DNA of 64,000 nucleotides from Pseudomonas brassicacearum (GTDB lineage Bacteria > Pseudomonadota > Gammaproteobacteria > Pseudomonadales > Pseudomonadaceae). The notes beneath the pieces are model-generated. The model had not been told where the DNA came from and did no database searches. It saw nothing but the letters and a program-made list of their open reading frames with translations. Made by a program: the position numbers and the translations under genes. The first letter of the stretch is position 1. Every line of letters begins with the position of its first letter. The DNA lies in the NCBI RefSeq assembly GCF_003732265.1, contig NZ_MOBK01000001.1:1219500-1283499 (forward strand). Direction: 5' to 3'. This document shows, piece after piece, positions 1 through 8,628 of this stretch.

Positions 1-76
1 TCGCGAAAGCGGTGTGTCAGATACCAATGATGTTGACTGACACACCGCTTTCGCGAGCAAGCCCGCTCCCACATTG
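1..76. repeat. REP doublet, left end cut by window
   Basis: Two inverted copies of the Pseudomonas REP core (reads GCGAGCAAGCCCGCTCCCAC on the right arm, 52-71) flank a short spacer. The inner arms around 10-20 and 41-50 are also complementary. The left copy continues beyond the window. Confidence 0.75.
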
Positions 77-102
77 GAACTGCGTTTTGTCAGTGAATGA
101 TC

Positions 103-128
103 AAGCCACCTTCAGCGGTGGCTTTTTT
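103..128. terminator. Rho-independent terminator
   Basis: An 8-bp stem (AAGCCACC / GGTGGCTT) with a short loop is followed by a T run. It probably ends a gene that lies left of the window and reads rightward. Confidence 0.65.
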
Positions 129-166
129 ATGCCTATGCTTTTTGCCTCGCCCAAGAGGACACGCAC

Positions 167-343
167 ATGGCTGACTGGCTGCTGGACCGCCAATACCGCT
201 TCAACGGGCACCGCATTCACTACGCCGTGCACGGCGACGGCCCGACGCCAAGGATTACCGCAGCCTGTGCAGCCGTGGCTGGGAGAGCCGAGGCCATCGT
301 CGCGGCATTATTACGGTTCCTGCCCCTACACCATTCCCCCTGA
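167..343 (+). pseudogene. Remnant of an alpha/beta hydrolase gene (58 codons)
   Basis: An ATG with a fair ribosome site (AGAGGA, 11 bases upstream) opens a 58-codon frame. Its first 26 residues (MADWLLDRQY... ending HYAVHGDG) look like the start of a haloalkane-dehalogenase or epoxide-hydrolase type alpha/beta hydrolase, just before the oxyanion-hole HG motif. After GDGP the similarity stops and the frame closes at TGA. I read this as a gene whose body was deleted, leaving the start fused to unrelated downstream sequence. It sits between a terminator and a REP doublet. It could instead be a short real gene. The family call rests on 26 residues only. Confidence 0.35.
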
Positions 344-357
344 AGAAACCGGATCAA

Positions 358-468
358 ATGTGGGAGCGGGCTTGCTCGCGAAGGCGGTATAACAGTCGAC
401 ATATTTATTCAATGTCAGACCGCATTCGCGAGCAAGTCGGATCGCCGCACCGCCGCTCCCACATTAGG
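358..468. repeat. REP doublet
   Basis: Inverted REP copies (GTGGGAGCGGGCTTGCTCGC near 360-380 and its complement near 428-466) flank an AT-rich spacer. The right copy carries an extra 20 or so bases, so it is partly degenerate. Nothing else was seen between here and codA except its ribosome site. Confidence 0.75.
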
Positions 469-553
469 GCTGTGTCGTGTTTCGTCACACGGCACTGGCA
501 AGGATCGCCACTGCCGCGCTAATTTAGAGTCATCAACCCAAAGGACTCGCCTC

Positions 554-1798
554 ATGCACATCATCAACGCCCGCCTGCGCAACCAAGATGGCCTGCATGA
601 GTTGCACCTGGAAGACGGCCTGATCCGCACCATCGCCCGACAGACCGAAGCCCCGACCCTGGGCCCCGAGGATCTGGACGCCGGCGGCAACCTGGTGGTG
701 CCGCCCTTCGTCGAGCCGCACATTCACCTCGACGCCACCCTGACCGCTGGCGAGCCGCGCTGGAACATGAGCGGCACGCTGTTCGAAGGCATCGAGTGCT
801 GGGGCGAGCGCAAGGTCACGATCACCGAAGAAGACACCAAGACCCGGGCCAAGAAAACCATCCAGACCCTCGCCGCCCACGGCATCCAGCATGTGCGCAC
901 CCACGTCGACGTCACCGACCCGCAGCTGACTGCACTCAAGGCGATGCTCGAAGTGCGCGAGGAAAGCCGTCACCTGATCGACATGCAAATCGTCGCGTTC
1001 CCGCAGGAAGGCATCGAGTCGTACCGCAATGGCCGCGAGCTGATGGAAGAAGCCATTCGCATGGGCGCCGATGTGGTCGGCGGCATTCCGCACTTCGAGT
1101 ACACCCGCGATCAAGGTGTCAGTTCAGTGAAGTTCCTGATGGACCTGGCCGAGCGCACCGGTTGCCTGGTGGACGTGCACTGCGACGAAACCGACGACCC
1201 ACATTCACGCTTCCTCGAAGTGCTGGCCGAAGAGGCGCGGAGCCGCGACATGGGTTCGCGGGTCACCGCCAGCCATACCACGGCAATGGGCTCTTACGAC
1301 AACGCTTACTGCGCCAAACTGTTCCGTTTGCTCGGGCATTCGGGGATCAGTTTTGTCTCCTGCCCCACTGAAAGCATTCACCTGCAAGGACGCTTCGACA
1401 ATTTCCCGAAACGCCGTGGCGTGACCCGGGTCAACGAGCTGCTTGAGGCGGGGATGAACGTGTGTTTCGGCCAGGACTCGATCGTCGACCCGTGGTATCC
1501 GCTGGGTAACGGCAACATCCTGCGAGTGCTCGAAGCCGGGCTGCACATTTGCCACATGCTCGGGTATCGCAACCTGCAAAGTGCGCTGGACCTGGTGACC
1601 GACAACAGCGCCAAGGCGATGAACCTCGGCGAGCGTTATGGCCTGGAAGCGGGACGGCCGGCGAACTTGCTGGTGCTGTCGGCGGACAGTGATTACGAGG
1701 TGATCCGCAGCCAAGGCTTGCCGCTGTATTCGGTGCGCGGGGGCAAGTTGCTGATGAAGCGGACGATGCCGGTGGTGGAGTTCAGTGGTCTGAACTGA
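554..1798 (+). CDS. codA: Cytosine deaminase (CodA type)
   Basis: A 414-residue amidohydrolase, close to the usual 420-430 residues of CodA, which deaminates cytosine to uracil for pyrimidine salvage in the cytoplasm. Visible signatures: the metal-site motif PHIHLD (His56, His58), VHCDE (His209 with the proton-shuttling Glu212), SHTTAM (His241) and FGQDSIVDPW (Asp308). These match the metal ligands and catalytic glutamate of E. coli CodA. AAAGGA lies 8 bases before the ATG. The usual partner, the cytosine permease codB, is not adjacent. The gene stands alone between two REP doublets, so substrate uptake must be encoded elsewhere. A related creatinine or isocytosine deaminase activity cannot be excluded from sequence. 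Confidence 0.93.
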   Translation: MHIINARLRNQDGLHELHLEDGLIRTIARQTEAPTLGPEDLDAGGNLVVPPFVEPHIHLDATLTAGEPRWNMSGTLFEGIECWGERKVTITEEDTKTRAKKTIQTLAAHGIQHVRTHVDVTDPQLTALKAMLEVREESRHLIDMQIVAFPQEGIESYRNGRELMEEAIRMGADVVGGIPHFEYTRDQGVSSVKFLMDLAERTGCLVDVHCDETDDPHSRFLEVLAEEARSRDMGSRVTASHTTAMGSYDNAYCAKLFRLLGHSGISFVSCPTESIHLQGRFDNFPKRRGVTRVNELLEAGMNVCFGQDSIVDPWYPLGNGNILRVLEAGLHICHMLGYRNLQSALDLVTDNSAKAMNLGERYGLEAGRPANLLVLSADSDYEVIRSQGLPLYSVRGGKLLMKRTMPVVEFSGLN

Positions 1799-1816
1799 AA
1801 TCTTTATCGAATGTTA

Positions 1817-1912
1817 TGGCCCCTTCGCGAGCAAGCCCGCTCCCACATTTGACCGCATTCTTCTGGGAGAACTCGGTCAAATGTGGGAGCGGGCTTGCTC
1901 GCGAAGGCGGTC
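1817..1912. repeat. REP doublet
   Basis: Near-perfect inverted REP pair between the convergent 3' ends of codA and the DapF-like gene. It may serve as a bidirectional 3' hairpin. Confidence 0.8.
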
Positions 1913-1918
1913 TGACAG

Positions 1919-2911
1919 TCAACCCATCAACCGAGCCGCACCAAACAGCCTGACACGACTCAATTCCCCCTCCACTTCCTCCAGCAAAATCGGCGCCGTG
2001 CCGCCCGGCATCACCACTTTCACCTCCCCCGCCGAGACCCAACCGACCCGCCAGGCCGCACACGCCACCGCACTGGCACTGGTGCCCGACGACGCCGTCG
2101 GCCCCTCCCCGCGCTCAAACACCCGCGCAACGACCAGGCCTTCGGATTCAAGCATCGCCCACTGCACATTCACCCCCGCCGGACACGGTTTACCGGCCCC
2201 GGCCGGCATGGCGTAAGCAATCCGCAGCAACCCTTCAGCCAGTGGTGATTCACGCATCTGCGCATTGTTCGGCAACGCAGCAGCGTCCGCTACCAGCGTC
2301 ACGCAATGTGGATTGCCGACACGCACAAACTGGCTGTGGTTCCAGGCCGGGTCCAGCGCCGACAATGGCGCGACATGGCTGACGTCCCGACCGTTCAACA
2401 GAACATCTTCAACTCCCCGCGCGCCCACGGCTTGCGGCCCGAACGTTGGCTTTCCCAGGTCCAGCCAAAACCCTTGCACGCCCTCAATCCCGGCCGGTTT
2501 CACGGACGTTTCCCCCGGCGAAACCGTGTCTGTCTTGTCGTGATGAACCCGCAGCAGGCACGCCCCCTCCTCCGGCATCAATCCCTGCTCACTGAGCGAC
2601 TGGGAGAAAATCGTCAGCCCATTGCCACTGCGCTCGGCCAACGTGCCGTCGGTATTGACGATCAGCAGGTCATAGGGTGGCGCCGATTGAAACGGTCCGA
2701 CCAGTAAACCATCGCTACGATGGTCCTTGCTGCCGGGCGGCTGGGTGCCGGGGGCCCAGGCACAGAACGCCTCGATCGCGGCCAAGGCCCACTGCTCGCG
2801 GGTTTGCGCGGCAAGGTCAGCCTGTTCAGGCAAATCAATGCCGCTATCGCGCACGGCCTCAGGCGCCACGACGATATAAATATTGCCCCGTGCATCGTAA
2901 ATCCGCGTCAT
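1919..2911 (-). CDS. DapF-fold epimerase-like protein with both catalytic Cys replaced by Ser
   Basis: The start is set at 2911 because a perfect AGGAGG lies 6 bases upstream; the open frame runs further to 2974 without such a site. The product is 330 residues, longer than DapF (about 275). It opens with the DapF-like MTRIYDARGN and has GNPHC at about 199-203, so it belongs to the diaminopimelate epimerase / PrpF / PhzF fold. In DapF two cysteines act as acid and base, in CGNG and ACGTGA. Here the same places read ERSGNG (Ser95) and SSGTSA (Ser275). It is unlikely to be a standard DAP epimerase and may catalyse a different isomerisation or a dehydration. It is divergent from an MFS transporter over 165 bases, which hints at a shared substrate. 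The function is not known. Confidence 0.75.
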   Translation of the reverse strand: MTRIYDARGNIYIVVAPEAVRDSGIDLPEQADLAAQTREQWALAAIEAFCAWAPGTQPPGSKDHRSDGLLVGPFQSAPPYDLLIVNTDGTLAERSGNGLTIFSQSLSEQGLMPEEGACLLRVHHDKTDTVSPGETSVKPAGIEGVQGFWLDLGKPTFGPQAVGARGVEDVLLNGRDVSHVAPLSALDPAWNHSQFVRVGNPHCVTLVADAAALPNNAQMRESPLAEGLLRIAYAMPAGAGKPCPAGVNVQWAMLESEGLVVARVFERGEGPTASSGTSASAVACAAWRVGWVSAGEVKVVMPGGTAPILLEEVEGELSRVRLFGAARLMG

Positions 2912-3006
2912 GTCGCCTCCTGTCTGGACAATCAATTGGTCGACGATATCGCGAAACCGCGACAGGCCGTGCAAGGATGTAGCCCTGCCTCACCGCGAAT
3001 TGCTGC

Positions 3007-3042
3007 GGACACTGATCGAACCCGAGGGATCATTCAGTGTCC
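3007..3042. promoter_or_regulatory. Inverted repeat between divergent genes, possible operator
   Basis: Arms GGACACTGA (3007-3015) and TCAGTGTCC (3034-3042) are a perfect 9-bp inverted repeat. They lie in the divergent promoter region, 35 bases before the MFS start. It could be an operator or an RNA hairpin. No regulator gene lies beside it. Confidence 0.35.
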
Positions 3043-3076
3043 TTGGGGAACGCGACGTTTTTTGCCAAGGATTGAT

Positions 3077-4228
3077 ATGACCAGCCTCAAGACCCCAACC
3101 TCATTTGTTCCCGGCCGTCTGGAGCAGATGTCCACCCGCATCGCCTTCTTCATCGCCGGTCTCGGCATCGCCGCCTGGGCGCCGCTGGTGCCTTACGCCA
3201 AGGCTCGGGCCGGGCTGGATGAAGGGACGCTCGGTCTGCTGCTGTTGTGCCTCGGGGTCGGGTCGATTCTGGCGATGCCGATGGCCGGGTTGCTGTCATC
3301 ACGCTTCGGCTGCCGGCGCGTGGCGGCGGGTGGGACGTTGCTGATCTGTGCAGCTTTGCCGTTGTTGGCGACGGTGTCGTCAGTGCCGGCGTTGATCGCC
3401 ACGTTGTTCATGTTCGGCGCCGGGCTCGGTACGGTGGATTCGACGGTGAACCTGCAAGCGGTGATCGTCGAACGGGCCAGCGGCAAGAACATGATGTCGG
3501 GGTTTCACGGGATGTTCAGCCTCGGCGGGATCGTCGGCGCGGCGGGGGTCAGTGGCTTGCTCGGCCTTGGAATTTCACCACTGGGCGCGATGTTGGTGGT
3601 GATTGCCGTGCTGCTGCTGGCCCTGCTGAAAGCGGCGCCACACCTGTTGCCTTACGGCAGCGAAAGCACCGGCCCGGCGTTTGCGGTGCCCCATGGCATC
3701 GTGCTGTTTATCGGCGGAATGTGCTTCATCGTGTTCCTCGCCGAAGGCGCGGCGCTCGACTGGAGTGCAGTGTTTCTGACGCAGGAGCGCGGGATCGATA
3801 CGGCGTATGCGGGGCTGGGGTATGCGGCGTTTGCGTTGACCATGACGGCCGGGCGTTTGACCGGTGACCGGATTGTCAGGCGCCTGGGTTCCACGCGGGT
3901 GATGGTGTTCGGCGGGCTGACGGCTGCGGCGGGCCTGGCGTTGGCCACGTTCGCACCGGCCTGGGAGACAGCGCTGGTGGGGTATGCGTTGTTGGGTGCG
4001 GGGTGTTCGAACATTGTGCCGGTGCTGTACACCGCTGTCGGCAAACAGACAGTCATGCCCGAGCACATCGCCGTGCCGGCCATTACTACCCTTGGCTATG
4101 CGGGGATCCTCGCCGGCCCGGCGTTGATCGGGTTTATCGCCCATGGCAGCAGCTTGAGTTTTGCCTTTGGGTTGATGGCGTTGCTGCTGGTGGCGGTGGC
4201 CATTGGCGGCAAAGTGTTGAGAGCCTGA
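3077..4228 (+). CDS. MFS transporter, YbjJ-like
   Basis: Starts at the ATG preceded by CCAAGG. The frame is open 119 codons further upstream, but that part overlaps the divergent gene. The product is about 383 residues with roughly 12 hydrophobic segments and very short loops. It has an MFS-type cytoplasmic loop after the second helix (SSRFGCRR) and a matching one in the second half (GDRIVRRLGS). It resembles the YbjJ/FucP-like inner-membrane transporters. The substrate cannot be read from sequence. Its divergent neighbour is the DapF-like protein, so a shared substrate is possible. Confidence 0.8.
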   Translation: MTSLKTPTSFVPGRLEQMSTRIAFFIAGLGIAAWAPLVPYAKARAGLDEGTLGLLLLCLGVGSILAMPMAGLLSSRFGCRRVAAGGTLLICAALPLLATVSSVPALIATLFMFGAGLGTVDSTVNLQAVIVERASGKNMMSGFHGMFSLGGIVGAAGVSGLLGLGISPLGAMLVVIAVLLLALLKAAPHLLPYGSESTGPAFAVPHGIVLFIGGMCFIVFLAEGAALDWSAVFLTQERGIDTAYAGLGYAAFALTMTAGRLTGDRIVRRLGSTRVMVFGGLTAAAGLALATFAPAWETALVGYALLGAGCSNIVPVLYTAVGKQTVMPEHIAVPAITTLGYAGILAGPALIGFIAHGSSLSFAFGLMALLLVAVAIGGKVLRA

Positions 4229-4230
4229 TA

Positions 4231-4312
4231 AAGCTATCGCCAGCAGGCTGGCTCCCACACTGGTTTCGTGTCGTTCACAAATCCTGTGGGAGCCAGCGTG
4301 CTGGCGATGGGG
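4231..4312. repeat. REP-like inverted pair, second family
   Basis: Inverted copies of ATCGCCAGCAGGCTGGCTCC and its complement, between the convergent MFS and fecA genes. The sequence differs from the GCGAGCAAG family seen elsewhere in the window. Confidence 0.7.
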
Positions 4313-4325
4313 TCACCTCGGTCTA

Positions 4326-6749
4326 TCAGAACCCCACACTAGCCTGCACAAAAAACGTGCGCGGCGCCCCCACATACATCCCCGAGTTGTTGTCGCTGGA
4401 CCGGGTGAAATACTGCTTGTCGAAGATGTTCTTCACCCCGGCACCGAGCTTCAGGTTCGACAACTGCGAACCAAAGTCATAGCCACCGCGCGCGTTCCAG
4501 GTCACGTAACCCGGAATATCACCAAACTGTCCGTCCGCCGAACCTTCGGTGATGTAGTTGCCGTTGAAGCTGCCATCGGCGTTCACACCTGTGCCCGGCG
4601 AGCGCTGCTTGGATTGCGCAAACGCATCGAGGTTATAGGTCCAGCGATTGATGTCGTAACGCAGCCCGGCGGTGGCCACCTGACGCGAGTAGAACGGCAG
4701 GTCACGGCCCTTGAAGCCCGGAATCTCACCTTCGTAAGTGGCACGGGTATAGGTGAAGCCGGCGTTGGCGGTCAGGCCATCGAGCATCGGGTTGAGCGCG
4801 GCCATGTCGTAATGCACGGAGGTTTCAATCCCCTGGTGCTTGGTCGCGCCGAGGTTAGTCCAGCCGACGTCGTTGCTGATGTATTGCAGTTCATCATCGA
4901 AGTCGATGTAGAACAGCGTCACTTCGCCGCCCCACACGTCGTTGTTGTAGCGCGTGCCGACCTCATAGGTCTTGGCCTTTTCCGGCTCCAGGCCGTTGGC
5001 GGTGTTGTCGCCGATACCGCCCTGGCCGAGCTGGAAATACTGCAGGCTGCCAAACGACGTTTCGTAGTTCGCGAACAGCTTCCACTCTTCGGACAGGTGA
5101 TACATCACGCTCAGGGCCGGCAGCGGCTCGTTGCTTTCGATGCTGCGGTTCTTCTCCGGCACACGCTTGCCGGCGGTGTCGAGCACGGCGCGGTCGTGCC
5201 AGTCGGTGCTGATGTGTTCGAAGCGGATGCCCGGGGTCACGGTCCAGTTGCCGACGTCGATTTTGTTGTCGATGTACACCGAGTTGGCTTCAGTGCCGCC
5301 GGTACGGTCCTGGAACACATGACCGTCAGAGGACGGCGTCAACACCGGCTGATTGTTCACCAGCGCGACACGGCTCGATTCTTCGTGCATCGCTTCTTTC
5401 AAGTAGCGATAACCGACGCTGACTTCCTGCGTGGTCGGGCCTACGTCAAACACATGGGACACCCGTGGCTCGATGCCGAAGGTGTAGTAAGTGCGCGGGT
5501 ACGAGCTAAGTGTTTTCTGATCGCGGGCGGCGATGTTGCTGCCGCGAAAACTGTCGGTGTAGTACGTCAGCACCTCGGCCTGGGTGCGGTCGTCGATCTG
5601 CCGCGCCCACTTGAACGACACGTCCTTGCGGCGGCCGCTGAAGTTGTCGTAGTCGCGCACGGACTGGAACGGATCGGCGTCGTATTGCGCCTGCGTCAGG
5701 CCGCCGGGCATGTCGGCGCTGGCGTCGTAGTAGTGAAAGTTGAGGCTGAAATCGTCGACATCGGTCGGTGCCCAATGGGTCTTGAGGATGACGTCGTCGA
5801 TGTCGTTGCCGTTGTTGCTTTCGCGGTAACCGTTACCGTTGACGCCGGAATACAACAGCGCCATGCCGATGCCGTTGTCCGCCGTGCCGCCGACGAACGC
5901 GGTGTCGATGTGTTTCCAGCCACCGTGCTGCGAGGTTTCCAGGGTGGTGCCGATTTCGCCGGTGGCTTTTTCCGGGATCGCGCGCGTCACGAAGTTGATC
6001 ACGCCACCGACGTTTTGTGGCCCGTAACGCACGGAACCGGCGCCACGCACCACGTCGATGCTGTCGAGGTTGCCCGAGGAAATCGGCGCCATCGACAATT
6101 GCGGCTGGCCGTACGGCGCAAACGCAGCCGGTACGCCGTCGATCAACACGGTGGAGCGTGGCGACAGGCGCGAGGTCAGGCCGCGCACGCCGACGTTCAG
6201 GGAAATATCGCTGCCGCCGGTGCCGTTGGCGTCCTGCACTTGCACGCCGGGCACACGTTTGAGCACGTCACCGACGTTCATCGCGCCCTGCTCGATCATC
6301 GCTTCGCGACGAACCACCGTTCGCGCGCCAGGATGGTTCTGCACCACGGTGGCGTCGGCATCGCCGAGCCAGTCGCCGACCACGTTGATGTCGGTCATGC
6401 CCAGTTCAATCGGGCCGTTGGCGGCGGCAGTGGCTGCCGGCGTCAGGGTCACCGAGCCTTCATTGATCTGGTAGTCCAGACCGCTGCCTTGCAGCAATTG
6501 GCGCAAGGCCTGTTCCGGCGAGATGTCGCCGTCGACGGCCGGAGCCTGTTTGCCGGCGACCAGATCAGGACTGAAGAAAACCTGCAACGAAGACTGCTGG
6601 CCCAACTCACTCAAGGCCTCACCCAATGGCTGCGCCGGAATGTGGATGCCACCGGCGGCGAACGCCTGGGGCAACGCGGCGCTGACCGCCAAGGCGAGCG
6701 CCAGCGGCAACCAATGGGATTTTTTGTTTTTGGCAGAGGTGTTATTCAC
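4326..6749 (-). CDS. fecA: FecA-type TonB-dependent receptor with signalling domain
   Basis: About 807 residues, an outer-membrane receptor for a ferric siderophore, most like FecA (ferric citrate). The order is a signal peptide ending near AFA (about residue 31), an STN signalling domain (IHIPAQPLGEALSELG to about 90), a plug domain (from about 120, with DVLKRVPGVQVQD and the GAGSVRYGPQNVGGVINFVTR motif), and a 22-strand barrel ending in aromatic Phe. I prefer GTG at 6749 over TTG at 6758 because the AGGA site is only 2 bases from the TTG. The STN domain pairs with FecR and FecI encoded just upstream in the same direction, the usual layout for surface signalling. Unlike the fpvA copy at 25.5 kb, this receptor looks intact. 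The exact siderophore is inferred from family likeness. Confidence 0.87.
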   Translation of the reverse strand: MNNTSAKNKKSHWLPLALALAVSAALPQAFAAGGIHIPAQPLGEALSELGQQSSLQVFFSPDLVAGKQAPAVDGDISPEQALRQLLQGSGLDYQINEGSVTLTPAATAAANGPIELGMTDINVVGDWLGDADATVVQNHPGARTVVRREAMIEQGAMNVGDVLKRVPGVQVQDANGTGGSDISLNVGVRGLTSRLSPRSTVLIDGVPAAFAPYGQPQLSMAPISSGNLDSIDVVRGAGSVRYGPQNVGGVINFVTRAIPEKATGEIGTTLETSQHGGWKHIDTAFVGGTADNGIGMALLYSGVNGNGYRESNNGNDIDDVILKTHWAPTDVDDFSLNFHYYDASADMPGGLTQAQYDADPFQSVRDYDNFSGRRKDVSFKWARQIDDRTQAEVLTYYTDSFRGSNIAARDQKTLSSYPRTYYTFGIEPRVSHVFDVGPTTQEVSVGYRYLKEAMHEESSRVALVNNQPVLTPSSDGHVFQDRTGGTEANSVYIDNKIDVGNWTVTPGIRFEHISTDWHDRAVLDTAGKRVPEKNRSIESNEPLPALSVMYHLSEEWKLFANYETSFGSLQYFQLGQGGIGDNTANGLEPEKAKTYEVGTRYNNDVWGGEVTLFYIDFDDELQYISNDVGWTNLGATKHQGIETSVHYDMAALNPMLDGLTANAGFTYTRATYEGEIPGFKGRDLPFYSRQVATAGLRYDINRWTYNLDAFAQSKQRSPGTGVNADGSFNGNYITEGSADGQFGDIPGYVTWNARGGYDFGSQLSNLKLGAGVKNIFDKQYFTRSSDNNSGMYVGAPRTFFVQASVGF

Positions 6750-6857
6750 GTCGAACAATGTCCTGTGGATCGCAAGCGTATGCGTTTGTTAATGCAAACC
6801 AGTTGCAGTTGGACAAGAAGACGATGAACTCGAAAAAAACCTGAATCGGTTTGGAAA

Positions 6858-7832
6858 TTAATTGGAGATTATTTCCTGACTGCCGTCGTCGAGGGTGCGC
6901 ACGGCCACCGGCAGGATGCTCGGCAAAGCCTTGAGCAGTGCGTCGGTGTTGTCGGATTTGAACACGCTGGTCAGGCGCAGATTGCCGACTTTGTCGCTGC
7001 CGACGGTGAGCGGCTTCTCGCGATAACGTGACACTTCGGCCGCCACCTCGCTGAGGCTGGCGTTGTTGAACACCAGTTTGCCGCTGCGCCACGCGGTCAG
7101 TTCTGCCGGGTTGACGGCGTAGGCTGTCGCGACAGTCCCCTGGGCGTCAATGCGCGTGCCGAGGCCGGCGCTCAGGCTGACGAAATCGGCGCCCTGCCCC
7201 TGAACCTTGACCGTGCCCTGCTCCACCGCCACTCGGGTTTCGCTGAGATCGCGGCGCACATCGAAGCGCGTACCAGTGACTGTCACCTGACCGTTACCCG
7301 CATCGATCACGAACGGCCGGCTGGTGTCGTGCTCGACGCTGAACATCGCCTCGCCCTCAATCAGCTCAACGCCGCGCCGTTCTTTTTCAAAGTTCACCTG
7401 AAGGCGGCTGCGGCTGTTCATGTCGATGATCGAACCGTCAGGCAACGCCACGTGACGACGCTCGCCCAACGCCGTGGAATATTCGGCGGTGTAAGGCGCC
7501 GGGTGATGCAAACCGCTGAACAAGCCCAGACCCAGCGCCACGGTTACCACACTCGCCGCCACCGCGTAACGCACCCACGACTGACGTGTTTTGCGGGCTG
7601 GAGGGTTTTCGCATAACGCTTGCAAGCGTGCGGCCGGCACCAGGTCCGCCGCCGTCCACAAGCCTTGAAGCACCTCGAATTCTTTTCGATGTTGAGGGTG
7701 TTCGCCGAGCCACGCCTCGAAGCGCCGGTATTCGACGACGTCCACCGCCGGTTCCTGCATCCGCACAAACCAGCGCGCCGCGTCGTCCCGAACAGTTGCA
7801 TGCCCGCACGCGCAATCACGAGTATCCGTCAT
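6858..7832 (-). CDS. fecR: FecR-type anti-sigma factor / signal transducer
   Basis: A 324-residue inner-membrane protein. The N-terminal cytoplasmic part (about 15-75: AARWFVRMQEP, FEAWLGEHPQH) is the DUF4880/anti-sigma region. One membrane segment lies at about 88-106 (YAVAASVVTVALGLGLFSGL). The periplasmic FecR domain follows (LPDGSIIDMNSRS, EGEAMFSV, VTVTGTRFDV). It should relay binding of the ferric ligand from the receptor STN domain to FecI. It lies 40 bases after fecI and about 108 bases before fecA, in one direction, consistent with fecI-fecR co-transcription and a separate FecI-dependent fecA promoter in the gap. I could not identify that promoter with confidence. Confidence 0.9.
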   Translation of the reverse strand: MTDTRDCACGHATVRDDAARWFVRMQEPAVDVVEYRRFEAWLGEHPQHRKEFEVLQGLWTAADLVPAARLQALCENPPARKTRQSWVRYAVAASVVTVALGLGLFSGLHHPAPYTAEYSTALGERRHVALPDGSIIDMNSRSRLQVNFEKERRGVELIEGEAMFSVEHDTSRPFVIDAGNGQVTVTGTRFDVRRDLSETRVAVEQGTVKVQGQGADFVSLSAGLGTRIDAQGTVATAYAVNPAELTAWRSGKLVFNNASLSEVAAEVSRYREKPLTVGSDKVGNLRLTSVFKSDNTDALLKALPSILPVAVRTLDDGSQEIISN

Positions 7833-7872
7833 GGAAGGTCCTGTTGGCCTGGGGATGAGAAGGCGCTGCCGC

Positions 7873-8373
7873 TCATGGCTGCAATCCGTCGAGGCGATCG
7901 CGCAAGTGCCGCAACGTGCGGATCATATACTTTTCCACCATGTTCTTGGACAGACCCAGGCGTTCGGCGATTTCAGCCTGGGTCAGGCCTTCGATCTTCT
8001 GCCACACAAACACCTTGCGGCAATTGAGCGGCAGCTCGGTGAGCGCGCGCTCGATGGAATCAGCCAACTGGATCGCCTGCATGTACTGCTCCGGGTCGCC
8101 GGTCGACGACACACTGAGATCATTCGCCTGCGACTCCATGGCGCCCCGTCGATCCTCCCGCCGATAACCGTCCACCGCGATGTTGCGCGCGGTCTGGTGC
8201 AAATAGGCCCGAGGTTGCTCCACCGTCGCCGAATTCGACTCAAGCACCCGCACGAAGGTGTCGTGGGCCAGATCCTCGGCCTGCTGACGATTTCTCAGGC
8301 GACGGGTCCAGGTGCCAACCAACTCTTCGTAATGCTCGAAAAAGCCGTGTCTGCGGGGCAGCTTGGGGGTCAT
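7873..8373 (-). CDS. fecI: FecI-type ECF sigma factor
   Basis: A 166-residue extracytoplasmic-function sigma factor. Region 2 is visible at about 10-75 (AEDLAHDTFVRVLE, RAYLHQTARNIAVDGYRR). Region 4 lies at about 105-160 (LPLNCRKVFVWQKIEGLTQAEIAERLG, then the recognition helix SKNMVEKYMIRTLRHLRD). It should direct RNA polymerase to the fecA promoter when FecR signals. The length and the missing C-terminal extension are normal for the family. A candidate Fur operator lies 28 bases upstream. Confidence 0.92.
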   Translation of the reverse strand: MTPKLPRRHGFFEHYEELVGTWTRRLRNRQQAEDLAHDTFVRVLESNSATVEQPRAYLHQTARNIAVDGYRREDRRGAMESQANDLSVSSTGDPEQYMQAIQLADSIERALTELPLNCRKVFVWQKIEGLTQAEIAERLGLSKNMVEKYMIRTLRHLRDRLDGLQP

Positions 8374-8400
8374 TGCGGTGTGCTGTGGGAACGGAGCGTG

Positions 8401-8419
8401 AATAGTAATGCTTCCTATT
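8401..8419 (-). promoter_or_regulatory. Candidate Fur box before fecI
   Basis: AATAGTAATGCTTCCTATT has inverted ends (AATAG/CTATT) and matches the 19-bp GATAATGATAATCATTATC consensus at about 10 of 19 places. It lies 28 bases upstream of fecI, where Fur control of an iron-starvation sigma gene is expected. The match is modest. Confidence 0.45.
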
Positions 8420-8516
8420 AACCGGAAGCAATGGATTCCACGTCGAACGAACGGCCGGCTGATCGGCTGAGTCAGTTAGGGGGAGTTTTGGGATCTGAAC
8501 GTGTGTTGTCTGACAT

Positions 8517-8607
8517 GCCGCCTTCGCGAGCAAGCCCGCTCCCACACTTGACCGCGTTCGTCCGGACAACTCGGTCAAATGTGGGAGCGTGGCTTGCCCG
8601 CGAAGAA
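8517..8607. repeat. REP doublet
   Basis: Inverted REP copies between fecI and the convergent end of the DUF6124 gene. The right copy is slightly degenerate (GGCTTGCCCGCGAAG). The rest of 8420-8628 shows nothing recognisable. Confidence 0.75.
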
Positions 8608-8628
8608 CGATGACGCGGTGCCCGGGTA

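Noticed and set aside
4614..6827. A 737-codon frame opposite fecA
   Set aside because: Antisense shadow of a clear TonB receptor; low-complexity His/Val/Arg composition and no signal peptide or domain.
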